The translations under genes were made by a program, and so were the position numbers. Of a DNA stretch of 64,000 bases, positions 7,947 to 19,047 are shown one piece after another; the first letter of the stretch is position 1, and every line of letters begins with the position of its first letter. The stretch comes from Mycobacteriales bacterium. GTDB lineage: Bacteria; Actinomycetota; Actinomycetes; BP-191. The stretch is from contig DASTMB010000025.1 in assembly GCA_035714365.1 (NCBI GenBank), positions 17,024 through 81,023 of the forward strand. Reading direction: 5' to 3'. The notes beneath the pieces are model-generated. The model was not told the DNA's origin. It saw nothing but the letters and a program-made list of their open reading frames with translations, and searched no databases.

Positions 7947-9617
7947 GTGACGACGACGCGCCGCCGCGTGCTCGCCGGGGTGCTCGGCACCCTCGGCCTG
8001 CTCGCCGTCCTCTACGCCGCCGACGTGGCCCTCGCGAGCGGCAAGGTGCCGCGGGGCACCACGGTCGACGGCGTCGCGATCGGCGGGAAGAGCCGCGCCG
8101 AGGCGGAACGGCTCGTCGCCGCGCGCGTCCGCGTGCCCGGCGCGGTCACCGTGACGCTGCCGGACGGGGCCGACCCGCTGTGGCTCGACCCGGCGAAGGT
8201 CGGGCTGCGACTCGACGCGCGCGCGACCGTCGACAAGGCGCGCGCCGAGTCGCTGAACCCGGTCGCCCGCATCGGCGGGCTGTTCGGCCACCGGACGATC
8301 GAACCGGTGACGGCCGTCGACGAGGCCCGGCTGCGCGACGCGGTCGCCGCCTGGAAGAAGAAGGTCGACCGCAACGCGCGCGAGGGCGCGATCCGCTTCG
8401 ACGGCGTGACGCCGGTGCCGGTGCTGCCGCTGGAGGGGCGCAGCGTCGACGTCGACAAGACCGCCGCCGCCGTCGCCGCGGCGTTCCCGAAGACCGACAC
8501 GGTCGCCGCGACGGTCGCCACCACGCCGGTGCGCACGACCGCGGGGGCGGTGACCCAGGCGCTCGAACAGGTCGCCGAGCCGGCCGTCGCCGCGCCCGTC
8601 ATGCTCGCCGCCCCCGCCAAGAGCGCGACCATGACGCGCGCGCAGATCGCGAAGGTGCTGACGTTCGTCCCCGGCCCCGACGGGACGCTCCAGCCGTACC
8701 TCGACGCGAAGCGCGTCGGCGCCGTCCTCGCCGACACGCTGAAGCCGGTGGAGACGCCGCCGAAGGACGCGCCGGTCACCGTCGACGCCGCCGGCAAGGT
8801 CACCATCGGGGCGTCCGTCAACGGCGTGACCGTCGACCGCGACGCGCTCACCGCCGCGCTGCTGCCGGTGCTCGCCGACCCCGCGCCGCGCCGGGTGACG
8901 CTGGTCGTGGAGACGGCGTTGCCGCGGCTCACGACGGAGAAGGCGAAGACGCTCGGCATCAAGGAGAAGGTGTCGGAGTTCACCACCTACCACCCGTGCT
9001 GCCGCCCGCGCGTGCAGAACATCCACACCATCGCCGACATCGTGAAGGGCGCCGTCGTGCTGCCGGGGGAGACGTTCTCCCTCAACGGCTACGTCGGCGA
9101 GCGCGACCGCGGCCGCGGCTTCGTCGAGGCCCCGATGATCCTCAACGGCCGGTTCGTGCCGGCCGTCGGCGGCGGCGTCTCGCAGTTCGCCACGACGATG
9201 TTCAACGCGGTGTTCTTCGGCGGCTTCGAGGACGTCTACCACAAGCCGCACAGCTACTACATCAGCCGCTACCCGGCCGGCCGCGAGGCCACCGTCTCCA
9301 CGCCCGCGCCGGACCTGAAGTGGCGCAACGACTCGCCGTACGGCGTGCTCGTCACGACCTCGTACACCGCCAAGTCGATCACCGTGACGTTCTGGTCGAC
9401 CAAGCGGTACGACATCGAGTCGGTGTCCGGCCCGCGCACCCGCGTCCGCGGCTACACGACGCAGTACGACTCGAGCCCGACCTGCGAGTCGTCGTCCGGC
9501 GAGCCGGGCTTCGACATCGACGTGTGGCGGGTGTTCAAGCAGGGCGGCAAGGAGATCCGGCGGCAGCGGTTCCACACGCGGTACCTGCCGGAGCCGCGGT
9601 TCGTCTGCCGCCGCTAG
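7947..9617 (+). CDS. VanW-family, YoaR-like peptidoglycan-associated membrane protein
   Basis: This 556-residue protein has a single N-terminal anchor (about 8-26). Two putative peptidoglycan-binding-4/YoaR-like segments follow (about 65-190 and 230-325). The VanW domain, at about 345-475, shows the family signature VLPGETFSLNGYVGERDRGRGF, then GGGVSQFATTMFNAVFFGG and RNDSPYGVLV. A Cys pair (HPCCRP) precedes the VanW core, and more Cys lie near the C-terminus. VanW proteins are exported envelope proteins of undefined activity, probably acting in cell-wall remodelling. The gene starts without a leader and meets the Rieske gene tail to tail with almost no spacer. Confidence 0.9.
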   Translation: MTTTRRRVLAGVLGTLGLLAVLYAADVALASGKVPRGTTVDGVAIGGKSRAEAERLVAARVRVPGAVTVTLPDGADPLWLDPAKVGLRLDARATVDKARAESLNPVARIGGLFGHRTIEPVTAVDEARLRDAVAAWKKKVDRNAREGAIRFDGVTPVPVLPLEGRSVDVDKTAAAVAAAFPKTDTVAATVATTPVRTTAGAVTQALEQVAEPAVAAPVMLAAPAKSATMTRAQIAKVLTFVPGPDGTLQPYLDAKRVGAVLADTLKPVETPPKDAPVTVDAAGKVTIGASVNGVTVDRDALTAALLPVLADPAPRRVTLVVETALPRLTTEKAKTLGIKEKVSEFTTYHPCCRPRVQNIHTIADIVKGAVVLPGETFSLNGYVGERDRGRGFVEAPMILNGRFVPAVGGGVSQFATTMFNAVFFGGFEDVYHKPHSYYISRYPAGREATVSTPAPDLKWRNDSPYGVLVTTSYTAKSITVTFWSTKRYDIESVSGPRTRVRGYTTQYDSSPTCESSSGEPGFDIDVWRVFKQGGKEIRRQRFHTRYLPEPRFVCRR

Positions 9618-9618
9618 C

Positions 9619-10170
9619 TCAGCCGGTGCAGTGCGGGCCGTCCGGCTCCTGGTGCAGCGACGCGACGCCGCGCGGCAGGCCCGGTACCACGCGGGTGAGG
9701 TCGACCACGAGGTGGTCGGCGACGAACCCGGGCCGCGACACCAGCCGCAGCCGGTACCGGTCCATCGACCGCGGCGCCGGGCCGTACTCGTAGTCGCCCG
9801 CGCCGTTGAACCGCGCGCCGTGGCAGGCGCACTCGAACCACCCGCTGCTCGCGCACACCTCCGGCAGCGCGCAGCCGAGGTGCGTGCACTTGTTCACCAG
9901 CGCCAGCACCCCGCCCGCGGCGACGTCGGCGTGCAACGCCGCCAGCTCGGCCGGGGGCTGGTACCGCACCAGCGCCAGGTGCAGGTCCTGGTAGACCCGC
10001 ACGCCGCGCGGCCGCTGCGCCAGGTCGGCCAGCACGTCCGGCAGCGCGCCGAGGTCGTGCGCGGCCTTCTCGTTCTGCGCGACCGCGGTCATCGCCCCCT
10101 TGAGGCCGACGACCCCGAACGTCGCGCCTATCACGCCCCCACCCAGCAGCATCCGCCTCGTGATCCCCAT
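9619..10170 (-). CDS. Rieske [2Fe-2S] protein with twin-arginine-like export signal
   Basis: This 183-residue protein has the two Rieske cluster motifs: C95-T-H97-L-G-C100 and C114-A-C116-H117-G. C95/H97/C114/H117 bind the cluster, and C100/C116 can form the usual disulfide. The N-terminus MGITRRMLLGGG plus a hydrophobic helix looks like a Tat signal-anchor, the usual route for folded Fe-S proteins. No cytochrome b or c1 gene is adjacent, so it is not an obvious part of a bc1 operon. It may serve a separate exported electron-transfer step. A leaderless -10 box precedes the start. Confidence 0.9.
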   Translation of the reverse strand: MGITRRMLLGGGVIGATFGVVGLKGAMTAVAQNEKAAHDLGALPDVLADLAQRPRGVRVYQDLHLALVRYQPPAELAALHADVAAGGVLALVNKCTHLGCALPEVCASSGWFECACHGARFNGAGDYEYGPAPRSMDRYRLRLVSRPGFVADHLVVDLTRVVPGLPRGVASLHQEPDGPHCTG

Positions 10171-10176
10171 GCGGCG

Positions 10177-10182
10177 AGGGTA
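10177..10182 (-). promoter_or_regulatory. -10 box of a leaderless promoter for the Rieske gene
   Basis: On the minus strand TACCCT ends 6 nt before the ATG at 10170. No ribosome site is present between them, which fits a leaderless transcript. Confidence 0.5.
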
Positions 10183-10208
10183 CGCCCGCTGTCCAGGGAG
10201 GATGTCCG

Positions 10209-10766
10209 GTGATGCGTGCCTTCGTCGCGATCGTCCCGCCGCCGCCCGCGCTGGCGGCCCTGGCGCGCGCGGTGGCGCCGTTGCGCGCCGCCCACGCGGC
10301 CTCGTGGGTGCCGCCGGAACGCCTGCACCTGACGCTGGCGTTCCTCGGCGACGTGGCCGAGCCGGTGCTGCCGCGGCTCGGTGACGCGCTGGCCGCGGCC
10401 GTCGCGGGGACGGCGGCGTTCGGGCTGCGGGTCGCCGGTGGCGGGGCGTTCCCGCGCCCGGCCCGGCCGCGCGTGCTCTGGGCCGGGATCGACGGCGAGG
10501 TCGACGCGCTGGCCCGGCTCGCCCGCGCCGTCCGCCGCGCCGCGCGGTCGGCGGGGGTCGACGTGGAGCGGGCGCCGTACGTCCCGCACGTCACGGTCGC
10601 GCGGGTCCGCGCGACGCCGGTCGACGGCCCCGCCTGCGTCGCCGCGCTGGACGCGGTGCGCGGCGAGCCGTGGCAGGTGACCGGGGCGGTGCTGATGCGC
10701 AGCGTGCTCGGCCCGAAGCCGGTGTACGAGCCGCTGCGGGACCTGCCGTTCGGCTACCAGGCGTAG
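10209..10766 (+). CDS. thpR: RNA 2',3'-cyclic phosphodiesterase (2H phosphoesterase)
   Basis: This 185-residue protein is full length for ThpR/LigT. It has both HxT motifs of the 2H fold: HLTLAFLG near residue 39 and HVTVAR near 123. The N-terminus RAFVAIVPPP is also typical. The enzyme opens 2',3'-cyclic phosphates on RNA ends. GTG and the following ATG are both possible starts, with a GGGAGG site 7 or 10 nt upstream. The last 13 bases overlap the tail of the convergent aldo/keto reductase. Confidence 0.92.
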   Translation: MMRAFVAIVPPPPALAALARAVAPLRAAHAASWVPPERLHLTLAFLGDVAEPVLPRLGDALAAAVAGTAAFGLRVAGGGAFPRPARPRVLWAGIDGEVDALARLARAVRRAARSAGVDVERAPYVPHVTVARVRATPVDGPACVAALDAVRGEPWQVTGAVLMRSVLGPKPVYEPLRDLPFGYQA

Positions 10767-11725
10767 GCCTCCGGCGCGGGCCCGCCGGGGCCGGGGAAGA
10801 TCTCGTCGAGGCGGTTCAACGCCTTCTCGTCCAGCTCGATCTCGACCGCGCGCAGCGCGCCGGTGAGCTGGTCCAGGGTGCGCGGCCCGATGATCGGCGC
10901 GGTCACGACCGGGCGGGACAGCAGCCAGGCCAGGCCGACGTTCGCCGGGTCCTCGCCGAGGTCGTCGCAGAACGCCTCGTACTGCTCGATCGCCGGCCGG
11001 TGCTGCTCCAGCAGCTCCTGGGTGCGCTCGCTCGCGCTGCGCCCCTCCTTCGCCTTGCGGAGGATGCCGCCGAGCAGGCCGCGCATGAGCGGGCTCCACG
11101 GGATCAGCCCGAGGCCGTACGCCTCGCAGGCCGGCACCACCTCGAGCTCGATGGTCCGCTCGACCAGGTTGTAGAGGCTCTGCTCGCTGGTCAGGCCGAG
11201 GAAGTGCCGCGCCTTCGCGGCCTCGTTCGCCTGCGCGATGTGCCAGCCGGCGAAGTTCGAGGAGCCGACGTAGAGGATCTTGCCCTGCGCGACGAGCGTC
11301 TCCATCGCCTGCCAGATCTCGTCCCACGGCGTGTTCCGGTCGACGTGGTGCATCTGGTACAGGTCGATGTAGTCGGTCCGCAGCCGCTTCAGGCTGGCGT
11401 CGCAGGCGCGGCGGATGTTCAGCGCGGAGAGGCGGCCGTCGTTCGGCCAGTCGCCCATGTCGCCGTAGAGCTTGGTGGCGACGACGGTCCGCTCGCGGCG
11501 GCCGCCGCCCTGCGCGAACCACCGCCCGATGATCTGCTCGGTCCAGCCCTCGCCCTTCTTCCAGCCGTAGACGTTCGCGGTGTCGAAGAAGTTGACGCCC
11601 GCCTCGTGGGCGGCGTCCATGATCGCGTGGCTGTCCTCCTCGCTGGTCTCCGGCCCGAAGTTCATCGTGCCGAGGCAGAGGCGGCTGACCTTGAGGCCGG
11701 TACGGCCGAGCTGAGTGAAACGCAT
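10754..11725 (-). CDS. Aldo/keto reductase
   Basis: This 323-residue TIM-barrel NADPH-dependent oxidoreductase has the catalytic tetrad D48, Y53, K85 and H126 (FDTANVYG, VATKLYGDMG, DLYQMHHVD). The C-terminal cofactor segment VTAPIIGPRTLDQL binds the phosphate of NADPH. The closest overall style is the YajO/IolS-like group acting on sugar aldehydes or ketones, but the substrate is not predictable. It appears to be transcribed from its own leaderless promoter and shares 13 bp with thpR at the 3' end. Confidence 0.93.
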   Translation of the reverse strand: MRFTQLGRTGLKVSRLCLGTMNFGPETSEEDSHAIMDAAHEAGVNFFDTANVYGWKKGEGWTEQIIGRWFAQGGGRRERTVVATKLYGDMGDWPNDGRLSALNIRRACDASLKRLRTDYIDLYQMHHVDRNTPWDEIWQAMETLVAQGKILYVGSSNFAGWHIAQANEAAKARHFLGLTSEQSLYNLVERTIELEVVPACEAYGLGLIPWSPLMRGLLGGILRKAKEGRSASERTQELLEQHRPAIEQYEAFCDDLGEDPANVGLAWLLSRPVVTAPIIGPRTLDQLTGALRAVEIELDEKALNRLDEIFPGPGGPAPEAYAW

Positions 11726-11731
11726 GTCCCC

Positions 11732-11737
11732 ACCCTA
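11732..11737 (-). promoter_or_regulatory. -10 box of a leaderless promoter for the aldo/keto reductase
   Basis: TAGGGT on the minus strand ends 6 nt before the ATG at 11725. This is the same arrangement as at several other genes in the window. Confidence 0.55.
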
Positions 11738-11857
11738 CGTTCAACGCGCCGCCGACGGGGAAGGGCGGTCGGCGAGGGGCGGCCCACGCCCGCCGACGCC
11801 CGCGACCTCGCCGTGCCCCGACCGGCGGGGTCGCGGTGCCCCTCTCCCGGCGCGGCG

Positions 11858-11863
11858 TAGGTT
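11858..11863 (+). promoter_or_regulatory. -10 box of a leaderless promoter for the DUF2332 gene
   Basis: TAGGTT ends 6 nt before the GTG at 11870, and no Shine-Dalgarno sequence is present. Confidence 0.5.
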
Positions 11864-11869
11864 CGGCGC

Positions 11870-13965
<2,096 letters not shown>

Positions 13966-15045
13966 CTACTGGACCTCGGAGAGCGGGCGCGGCCCCGGGC
14001 CCGCGTACTTCGCCGACGGGCGGATCAGCCGGCCCTCGCGCTTCTGCTCGAGGATGTGCGCCGACCAGCCGGCCGTGCGCGCGCAGGCGAACATCGACGT
14101 GAACAGGCTCGCCGGCACCTCGGCGTAGTCGAGGACGACCGCGCTCCAGAACTCGACGTTCGTCGACAGCACGCGGTCCGGCTTGCGGGCGTGCAGCTCC
14201 GCCAGCGCCGCCTTCTCCAGCGCCTCCGCGACCTCGTACCGGCGCGAGCCGATCTCCCGCGCCGTGCGCCGCAGCACCCGCGCGCGCGGGTCCTCGGCGC
14301 GGTAGACGCGGTGGCCGAAGCCCATCAGCCGCTCGCCGCGGTCGAGGACGCCCTTCACGTACGCGGTCGCGTCGCCAGAGCGTTCGACGTCGTCCAGCAT
14401 CTGGAGCACCCGGCTCGGGGCGCCGCCGTGCAGCGGCCCCGACAGCGCGCCGACCGCCGCCGACATCGCCGCCGCGACGTCCGCGCCGGTCGAGGCGACC
14501 ACGCGCGCGGTGAACGTCGAGGCGTTCATTCCGTGCTCCGCCGCCGACACCCAGTACGCGTCGACCGCCTTGACGTGGTTCGGGTCGGCCTCGCCGCGCC
14601 AGCGGATGAGGAAGCGCTCCGGGATGCTGCGCGCCTTGTCGATCTCGCTCTGCGGCACCGGCGGCTTGTCCACCCCGCGGGCCGCCTGCGCGACGAACGA
14701 CATCGCCGTCACCGAGCAGCGCGCCAGGTCGTCGCGGGCGCGTTCGTCGTCGATGTCGATGAGCTGCTTGAGCCCCCACATCGGCGCCATCTCGGCCAGC
14801 GCGCTCTGCACGTCCACCCGCGCGTCGCCGGACCGGTGCGGGATCGGGATCGGCTCCGCCGGCGGCAGGCCCGGCAGGAACGAGCCGTCCACCAGCAGCC
14901 CCCACACGTGCTCGTACGGCTCGGCGCCGACGAGGTCCTCGATGTCCACGCCGCGGTAGCGCAGGGCGCTGCCTTCCTTGTCCGGCTCCGCGATCTGGGT
15001 CTCGAACGCGACGACGCCTTCGAGTCCCGACTTCACCTCGGTCAA
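13966..15045 (-). CDS. Citrate synthase 2
   Basis: This 359-residue citrate synthase begins LEGVVAFETQIAEPDKEGSALRYRGVDIEDLVG. The active-site His residues are in GPLHGGAP and FGHRVYRAEDPR. The catalytic acid is the E of STNVEFWSAVVLDYAEVP, as is usual in this shorter type-2 enzyme. It condenses acetyl-CoA with oxaloacetate. A TTG start is chosen because AGAAGG lies 6 nt before it; a GTG nine bases further in is possible but too far from that site. serC follows directly. The start faces pdxH across about 100 bp that hold both promoters. Confidence 0.95.
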   Translation of the reverse strand: MTEVKSGLEGVVAFETQIAEPDKEGSALRYRGVDIEDLVGAEPYEHVWGLLVDGSFLPGLPPAEPIPIPHRSGDARVDVQSALAEMAPMWGLKQLIDIDDERARDDLARCSVTAMSFVAQAARGVDKPPVPQSEIDKARSIPERFLIRWRGEADPNHVKAVDAYWVSAAEHGMNASTFTARVVASTGADVAAAMSAAVGALSGPLHGGAPSRVLQMLDDVERSGDATAYVKGVLDRGERLMGFGHRVYRAEDPRARVLRRTAREIGSRRYEVAEALEKAALAELHARKPDRVLSTNVEFWSAVVLDYAEVPASLFTSMFACARTAGWSAHILEQKREGRLIRPSAKYAGPGPRPLSEVQ

Positions 15046-15150
15046 CGGGGGCCTTCTCTCTGGTCGTGCTCGGTCACTGGGCAGCGCCCCCATCTTCTCG
15101 CGGCGCGTGCCGTCCTGTCGCGCCCCGCCCCGTCGGCGAGGATGTGACGC

Positions 15151-15801
15151 ATGGACGAGGACCTGCCCGGCACCGTCGTCGCCCGCCGCGAGTACACCGG
15201 CGGCGCGTTGGACGAGGCCGCGCTGGCACCGGAGCCGATGGCGCAGTTCGCGGCGTGGTTCGCCGACGCCGTCGCCCGCGGCGTGCCCGAGCCGGACGCG
15301 ATGTGCCTCGCCACCGTCTCGCCCGAGGGCGCCCCCGCGTCGCGGATGGTGCTGCTCAAGGGGTGGGACGAGCGCGGCTTCGTGTTCTGCACCAACTACA
15401 CCTCGCGCAAGGGCGTTCACCTGGCCGCGTCGCCCGTCGCCGCGCTGACGTTCCGCTGGGCCGCCGTCGAACGCCAGGTCTGCGTCACCGGCCGGACCCG
15501 CCGCACCACCGCGAAGGAGAGCGACGCCTGGTGGGCGCTGCGCCCCCGCGGCGCGCAGCTCGGCGCGCTCGCCTCCGCCCAGTCCTCCGTGCTGCCGTCG
15601 CGGGCGTGGCTGGAGTCGCGCGTCGCCACGCTCGCGTCGACGTACGAGGGCCGCGACGTGCCGCGCCCGGCGTACTGGGGCGGCGTTCGGGTAGTGCCCG
15701 ACACCGTGGAGCTCTGGCAGGGCCGGCCGAACCGGCTGCACGACCGGCTGCGGTACTCGCGGCGCTCCCGCGGCTGGCGGGTGGAGCGGCTCGCCCCGTG
15801 A
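15151..15801 (+). CDS. pdxH: Pyridoxine/pyridoxamine 5'-phosphate oxidase
   Basis: This 216-residue flavoprotein has the PNPOx split-barrel sequence with AMCLATVSPEGAPASRMVLLKGWDERGFVFCTNY, which forms the FMN site. Its C-terminal dimer/substrate segment is WGGVRVVPDTVELWQGRPNRLHDRL, ending in the expected RLAP. It makes PLP, the cofactor that the divergent SerC uses. The MFS gene overlaps its stop by 4 bases. Confidence 0.96.
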   Translation: MDEDLPGTVVARREYTGGALDEAALAPEPMAQFAAWFADAVARGVPEPDAMCLATVSPEGAPASRMVLLKGWDERGFVFCTNYTSRKGVHLAASPVAALTFRWAAVERQVCVTGRTRRTTAKESDAWWALRPRGAQLGALASAQSSVLPSRAWLESRVATLASTYEGRDVPRPAYWGGVRVVPDTVELWQGRPNRLHDRLRYSRRSRGWRVERLAP

Positions 15802-17096
15802 CCGACGTCACGATCCCGGAGCCCACCGGCTCCGACGAGCCGGAACGCCCCGGCACCTGGCGCGAACGCGTCCGCGGCATCGCCGTCGACCTGTCGCCGC
15901 TGCGCGAGTCGCCGGACTACCGGCGCATCTTCTTCGGCGAGTCGATCTCCACCATCGGCACCCAGATGACCGCCGTCGCGGTGCCGATCGAGGTCTACCG
16001 GATCACCCACTCCTCGCTCTACGTCGGCCTGCTCGGCTTCGCGTCGTTGATCCCGCTCGTCGTCTTCGGCCTGATCGGCGGCTCCATCGCCGACGCGGTG
16101 GACCGCCGCCGCCTGATGCTCGTCACGTCGTCGCTGCTCGGCGTCGTGAGCGGGCTGCTGTTCCTCCAGGCGCTGCTCGACCTGCGGCAGGTCTGGCTGC
16201 TGTACGTGCTGGTCTTCCTGCAGTCGGCTCTCTTCGCCGTGGACGCCCCGGCGCGGCGTTCGGTCATCCCGCGGCTGCTGCCCGCCCGGCAGATCCCCGC
16301 CGCCACCGCGCTGTCGCAGGTGCTGTGGAACTTCGCCACCGTCGTCGGCCCGCTCCTCGCCGGCGTGATCGTCGGGACGCTCGGGCTGGAGTGGGCGTAC
16401 GGCATCGACGCGGTGTCGTTCGCGGCGTCGTTCGCCGCCGCCGTGTCGCTCGCCGCGATGCCGCCCGAAGGCGGCGGCACCGCCGCCGGGGTCGGCTCCG
16501 TCCTCGAAGGGCTGCGGTACCTTCGCACGCAGCCGGTGCTGCTGATGACGTTCATCGTGGACATCAACGCGATGGTCTTCGGCATGCCGCGCGCGCTCTT
16601 CCCCGCGCTGGCGACCGGCCGCTTCCACGGCGGCTCCGGCTCGGTCGGCCTGCTCTACGCCGCCCCCGCGCTGGGGGCGTTGCTCGGCGCTCTGGTCAGC
16701 GGCCGGTTCGGGCGGGTGCGGCGGCAGGGCGTTGCCGTGCTGCTCGCCGTCGCGGTGTGGGGGTTCGCGATCGTCGGCTTCGGCCTCGCGAACGCGATGT
16801 GGCTCGCGGTGCTCATGCTCGCCGTCGCCGGCGCCGCCGACATGGTGTCGGCGGTGTTCCGCAACTCGATCCTCCAGGTGGCCACCCCCGACGCGATGCG
16901 CGGGCGGCTCGGCGGGGTCTTCATCGCGGTCGTCGCCGGCGGGCCGCGCCTCGGCGACGTGGAGGCCGGCACCGTCGCGAACCTCACCTCCGCGCAGTTC
17001 TCCGTCGTCTCCGGCGGGTTCGCCTGCGTGCTCGGCGTGCTGCTGCTGGGGCTGCTCGTGCCGTCGTTCTCGCGTTACGAGGCGCCGCTCGACTGA
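15798..17096 (+). CDS. MFS transporter
   Basis: This 432-residue permease has about 12 helices after a cytosolic N-terminal tail of roughly 45 residues. The transporter part opens DYRRIFFGESISTIGTQMTAVAVPIEVY, typical of the MFS_3 branch, and has the loop GGSIADAVDRRRLMLV. The GTG start overlaps the pdxH stop (GTGA), so the two are translationally coupled, although a functional link to vitamin B6 is not evident. Its 3' end overlaps the next, convergent gene by 22 bp. Confidence 0.92.
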   Translation: MTDVTIPEPTGSDEPERPGTWRERVRGIAVDLSPLRESPDYRRIFFGESISTIGTQMTAVAVPIEVYRITHSSLYVGLLGFASLIPLVVFGLIGGSIADAVDRRRLMLVTSSLLGVVSGLLFLQALLDLRQVWLLYVLVFLQSALFAVDAPARRSVIPRLLPARQIPAATALSQVLWNFATVVGPLLAGVIVGTLGLEWAYGIDAVSFAASFAAAVSLAAMPPEGGGTAAGVGSVLEGLRYLRTQPVLLMTFIVDINAMVFGMPRALFPALATGRFHGGSGSVGLLYAAPALGALLGALVSGRFGRVRRQGVAVLLAVAVWGFAIVGFGLANAMWLAVLMLAVAGAADMVSAVFRNSILQVATPDAMRGRLGGVFIAVVAGGPRLGDVEAGTVANLTSAQFSVVSGGFACVLGVLLLGLLVPSFSRYEAPLD

Positions 17097-17749
17097 AGCG
17101 CGACCCACGTCGCGCGGCCCTTCGCGAGCAGCGTGCCCGCCGCGTCGTAGAGCGCCGTTCCGGCGAAGTGCTTCCGCCCCTCGCGCGGTCGCAGCCGCCA
17201 GCCGACGACGACGTGCGGCTCACCGGCCCGGACGGCGCCGGTGATCTCCACGGCGAGGCGGCCGAGCACGATCGGCGCCTCGTCGGTCTGGAGCAGCGCC
17301 CACGCGCCGGGGCAGTCGAGCGCCGCCCACACCAGCTCGGCGTCCGCCGCGCGCGGCGTCCACGTCGTCGCCACGAGGTCGGCCACCGGTCCCGGCCGCA
17401 GGCCCAGCCCGTCGTCGCGGTCCGGCCCGCAGACGACGCAGGTCGGGAATGGGTGGTCCACCAGCCCCGCGTACCGCGCCTCCGCCGCCCGCGCCGCCTC
17501 CCAGCCCGGGAACGGCGGCGGCGCGACGTCGGCCAGCCCCGCCGCCTCTGCCACCGTGGCCACGACCGCGTCGCCGTCGCGGACCGAGCCGCCGTCGACC
17601 GTCAACGGCGTGTCCAGCGGCGGCGGCAGCCGCAGCGTCACCTCCGCGCGCGCGACACCCGCCGCGCGCGCGAAGACGCCGCAGCAGTACCCGCCGTTGC
17701 CGGACCCGGCCGGGCCGTTGTACCGCCCGGCGACGACCACCTCCGTCAC
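17075..17749 (-). CDS. Hotdog-fold, thioesterase-like protein
   Basis: This 224-residue cytosolic protein begins with the pattern GRYNGPAGSGNGGYCCGVFA, seen in a family of hotdog-fold proteins related to acyl-CoA thioesterases. A second half (PHVVVGWRLRPREGRKHFAGTALYDAAGTLLAKGRATWVAL) looks like the second hotdog repeat. A Cys pair lies in HPFPTCVVCGPDR. The substrate is unknown. The GTG start is the only one that keeps the typical family N-terminus. Confidence 0.7.
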   Translation of the reverse strand: MTEVVVAGRYNGPAGSGNGGYCCGVFARAAGVARAEVTLRLPPPLDTPLTVDGGSVRDGDAVVATVAEAAGLADVAPPPFPGWEAARAAEARYAGLVDHPFPTCVVCGPDRDDGLGLRPGPVADLVATTWTPRAADAELVWAALDCPGAWALLQTDEAPIVLGRLAVEITGAVRAGEPHVVVGWRLRPREGRKHFAGTALYDAAGTLLAKGRATWVALQSSGAS

Positions 17750-17772
17750 GGCCGCCACAGTAGCGGCCGGTG

Positions 17773-18978
17773 TCAGCGCACCGCCGCCACGGTCGGCCCG
17801 CGCGCCCGGCTGGTGAGGCGGCGGCCGGACGGCGTCGTCACCTCGACCGTGCAGTCGGGGCCGAGCGCCAGGTCGTGGCCCCGGTCGTGCACGAGGTGGT
17901 GGTGGTAGCGGCAGAGGAGGACGAGGTTGGCGGCGTCGGTGCGCCCGCCGTGGCGCCAGTGCACGACGTGGTGCGCCTCGCAGAACGCCGCCGCGCGCGG
18001 GCAGCCCGGGTACCGGCAGTGGCCGTCGCGCAACGACACGAACTTCCGCAGGGGCGGCGGGACCGTCCGCGTCGCGCGCCCGAGCTCCAACGGCACCGCG
18101 AGCGCGTCGACGAGCAGCCGCCGCCACCGGCTGTCGCACGTGATCCGGTCGAACGCCGCCCGCGTCACCGGCCCCACCTCGGCCACTTCGGCCGGCGGCG
18201 CCTCCACCGCGCCGGTCGCCGCCGCCGGCGACGCGTGCACGACCACCTCCGGGCGGTGCCCGCCCGCGACCGGCAGCAGCCCGTGAGAGGTCGCGAGGTT
18301 GACCAGGTCGACCAGCGCGTCGGCGCGCTGCTGGTCGCGCGTACGCGCGTCGTCGGGCGCGTTCGCGGCGACGAGCGCGTCGATCGCCGACTCCAGCACC
18401 GCGCCGCCCTCCGGGTCGAGCAGCCCGGCGACGTTGCGCATCCCCCCGAACGTCCGCCCGACGCTGAGCCAGCGCGCGTCGTAGCGGCGTTCGGCGTCGC
18501 GTTCGAACGCCGCCGGCGCCACGGTCGCGACCCACCGCCGGACGACCACCGCGAACCGGCCCGCGTCGAGCCGCCGCGCCGTCTCGGTCAGGAACGCGTC
18601 GCCCGCCGCGACCACGTCGTCGGGCAGCGGCCGCGCGGCCGCCGCCGCGACGCGCACGTGCGCCGCGCTCACCGCCCCCTCGCGGAACGCCGCCGCCAGC
18701 GCCGGCAGCCGCTCCGCCGACCGCGCCAGCCCGAGCAACGACCGCGCCTCCCGGTCGGTCAGCACCGCCCGGTCGCGCAGCCACGCGGTGGTGGAGGCGG
18801 CCCCGTCCGCGTCGGCGCCGCCGCGCCGGTCGAACTCACGCACCGCCGCCGCCTGCGCGGCCTGCGCCTGCCGGACGAGCGCATCGAGCGCGAGGACACG
18901 TTCGCCGAGGGCGGACGTGGACAGCGCGTCGAGCGGCTGCGCGAGGTACTCGCGCACCGCCTCCGGCAGCGTTGCCAT
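17773..18978 (-). CDS. DUF222 / HNH endonuclease (13E12-repeat family)
   Basis: This 401-residue protein has an N-terminal helical DUF222 domain (about 1-290) and a C-terminal HNH nuclease module with DGHCRYPGCPRAAAFCEAHHVVHWRHGG and a second zinc/HH segment (LLCRYHHHLVHDRG). This architecture is multicopy in many actinobacteria, and members may be selfish DNA or defence-associated. Its role here is unknown. I prefer the ATG at 18978, with a GGGGGTG site upstream. A TTG 57 bases earlier would add an atypical leader. Confidence 0.9.
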   Translation of the reverse strand: MATLPEAVREYLAQPLDALSTSALGERVLALDALVRQAQAAQAAAVREFDRRGGADADGAASTTAWLRDRAVLTDREARSLLGLARSAERLPALAAAFREGAVSAAHVRVAAAAARPLPDDVVAAGDAFLTETARRLDAGRFAVVVRRWVATVAPAAFERDAERRYDARWLSVGRTFGGMRNVAGLLDPEGGAVLESAIDALVAANAPDDARTRDQQRADALVDLVNLATSHGLLPVAGGHRPEVVVHASPAAATGAVEAPPAEVAEVGPVTRAAFDRITCDSRWRRLLVDALAVPLELGRATRTVPPPLRKFVSLRDGHCRYPGCPRAAAFCEAHHVVHWRHGGRTDAANLVLLCRYHHHLVHDRGHDLALGPDCTVEVTTPSGRRLTSRARGPTVAAVR

Positions 18979-19047
18979 CCGTCTCACCCCCGTCCGAGGA
19001 CCGTCGGGAACGACGCTAACCAGGGGGTGTGACAAGAATCGCGATCT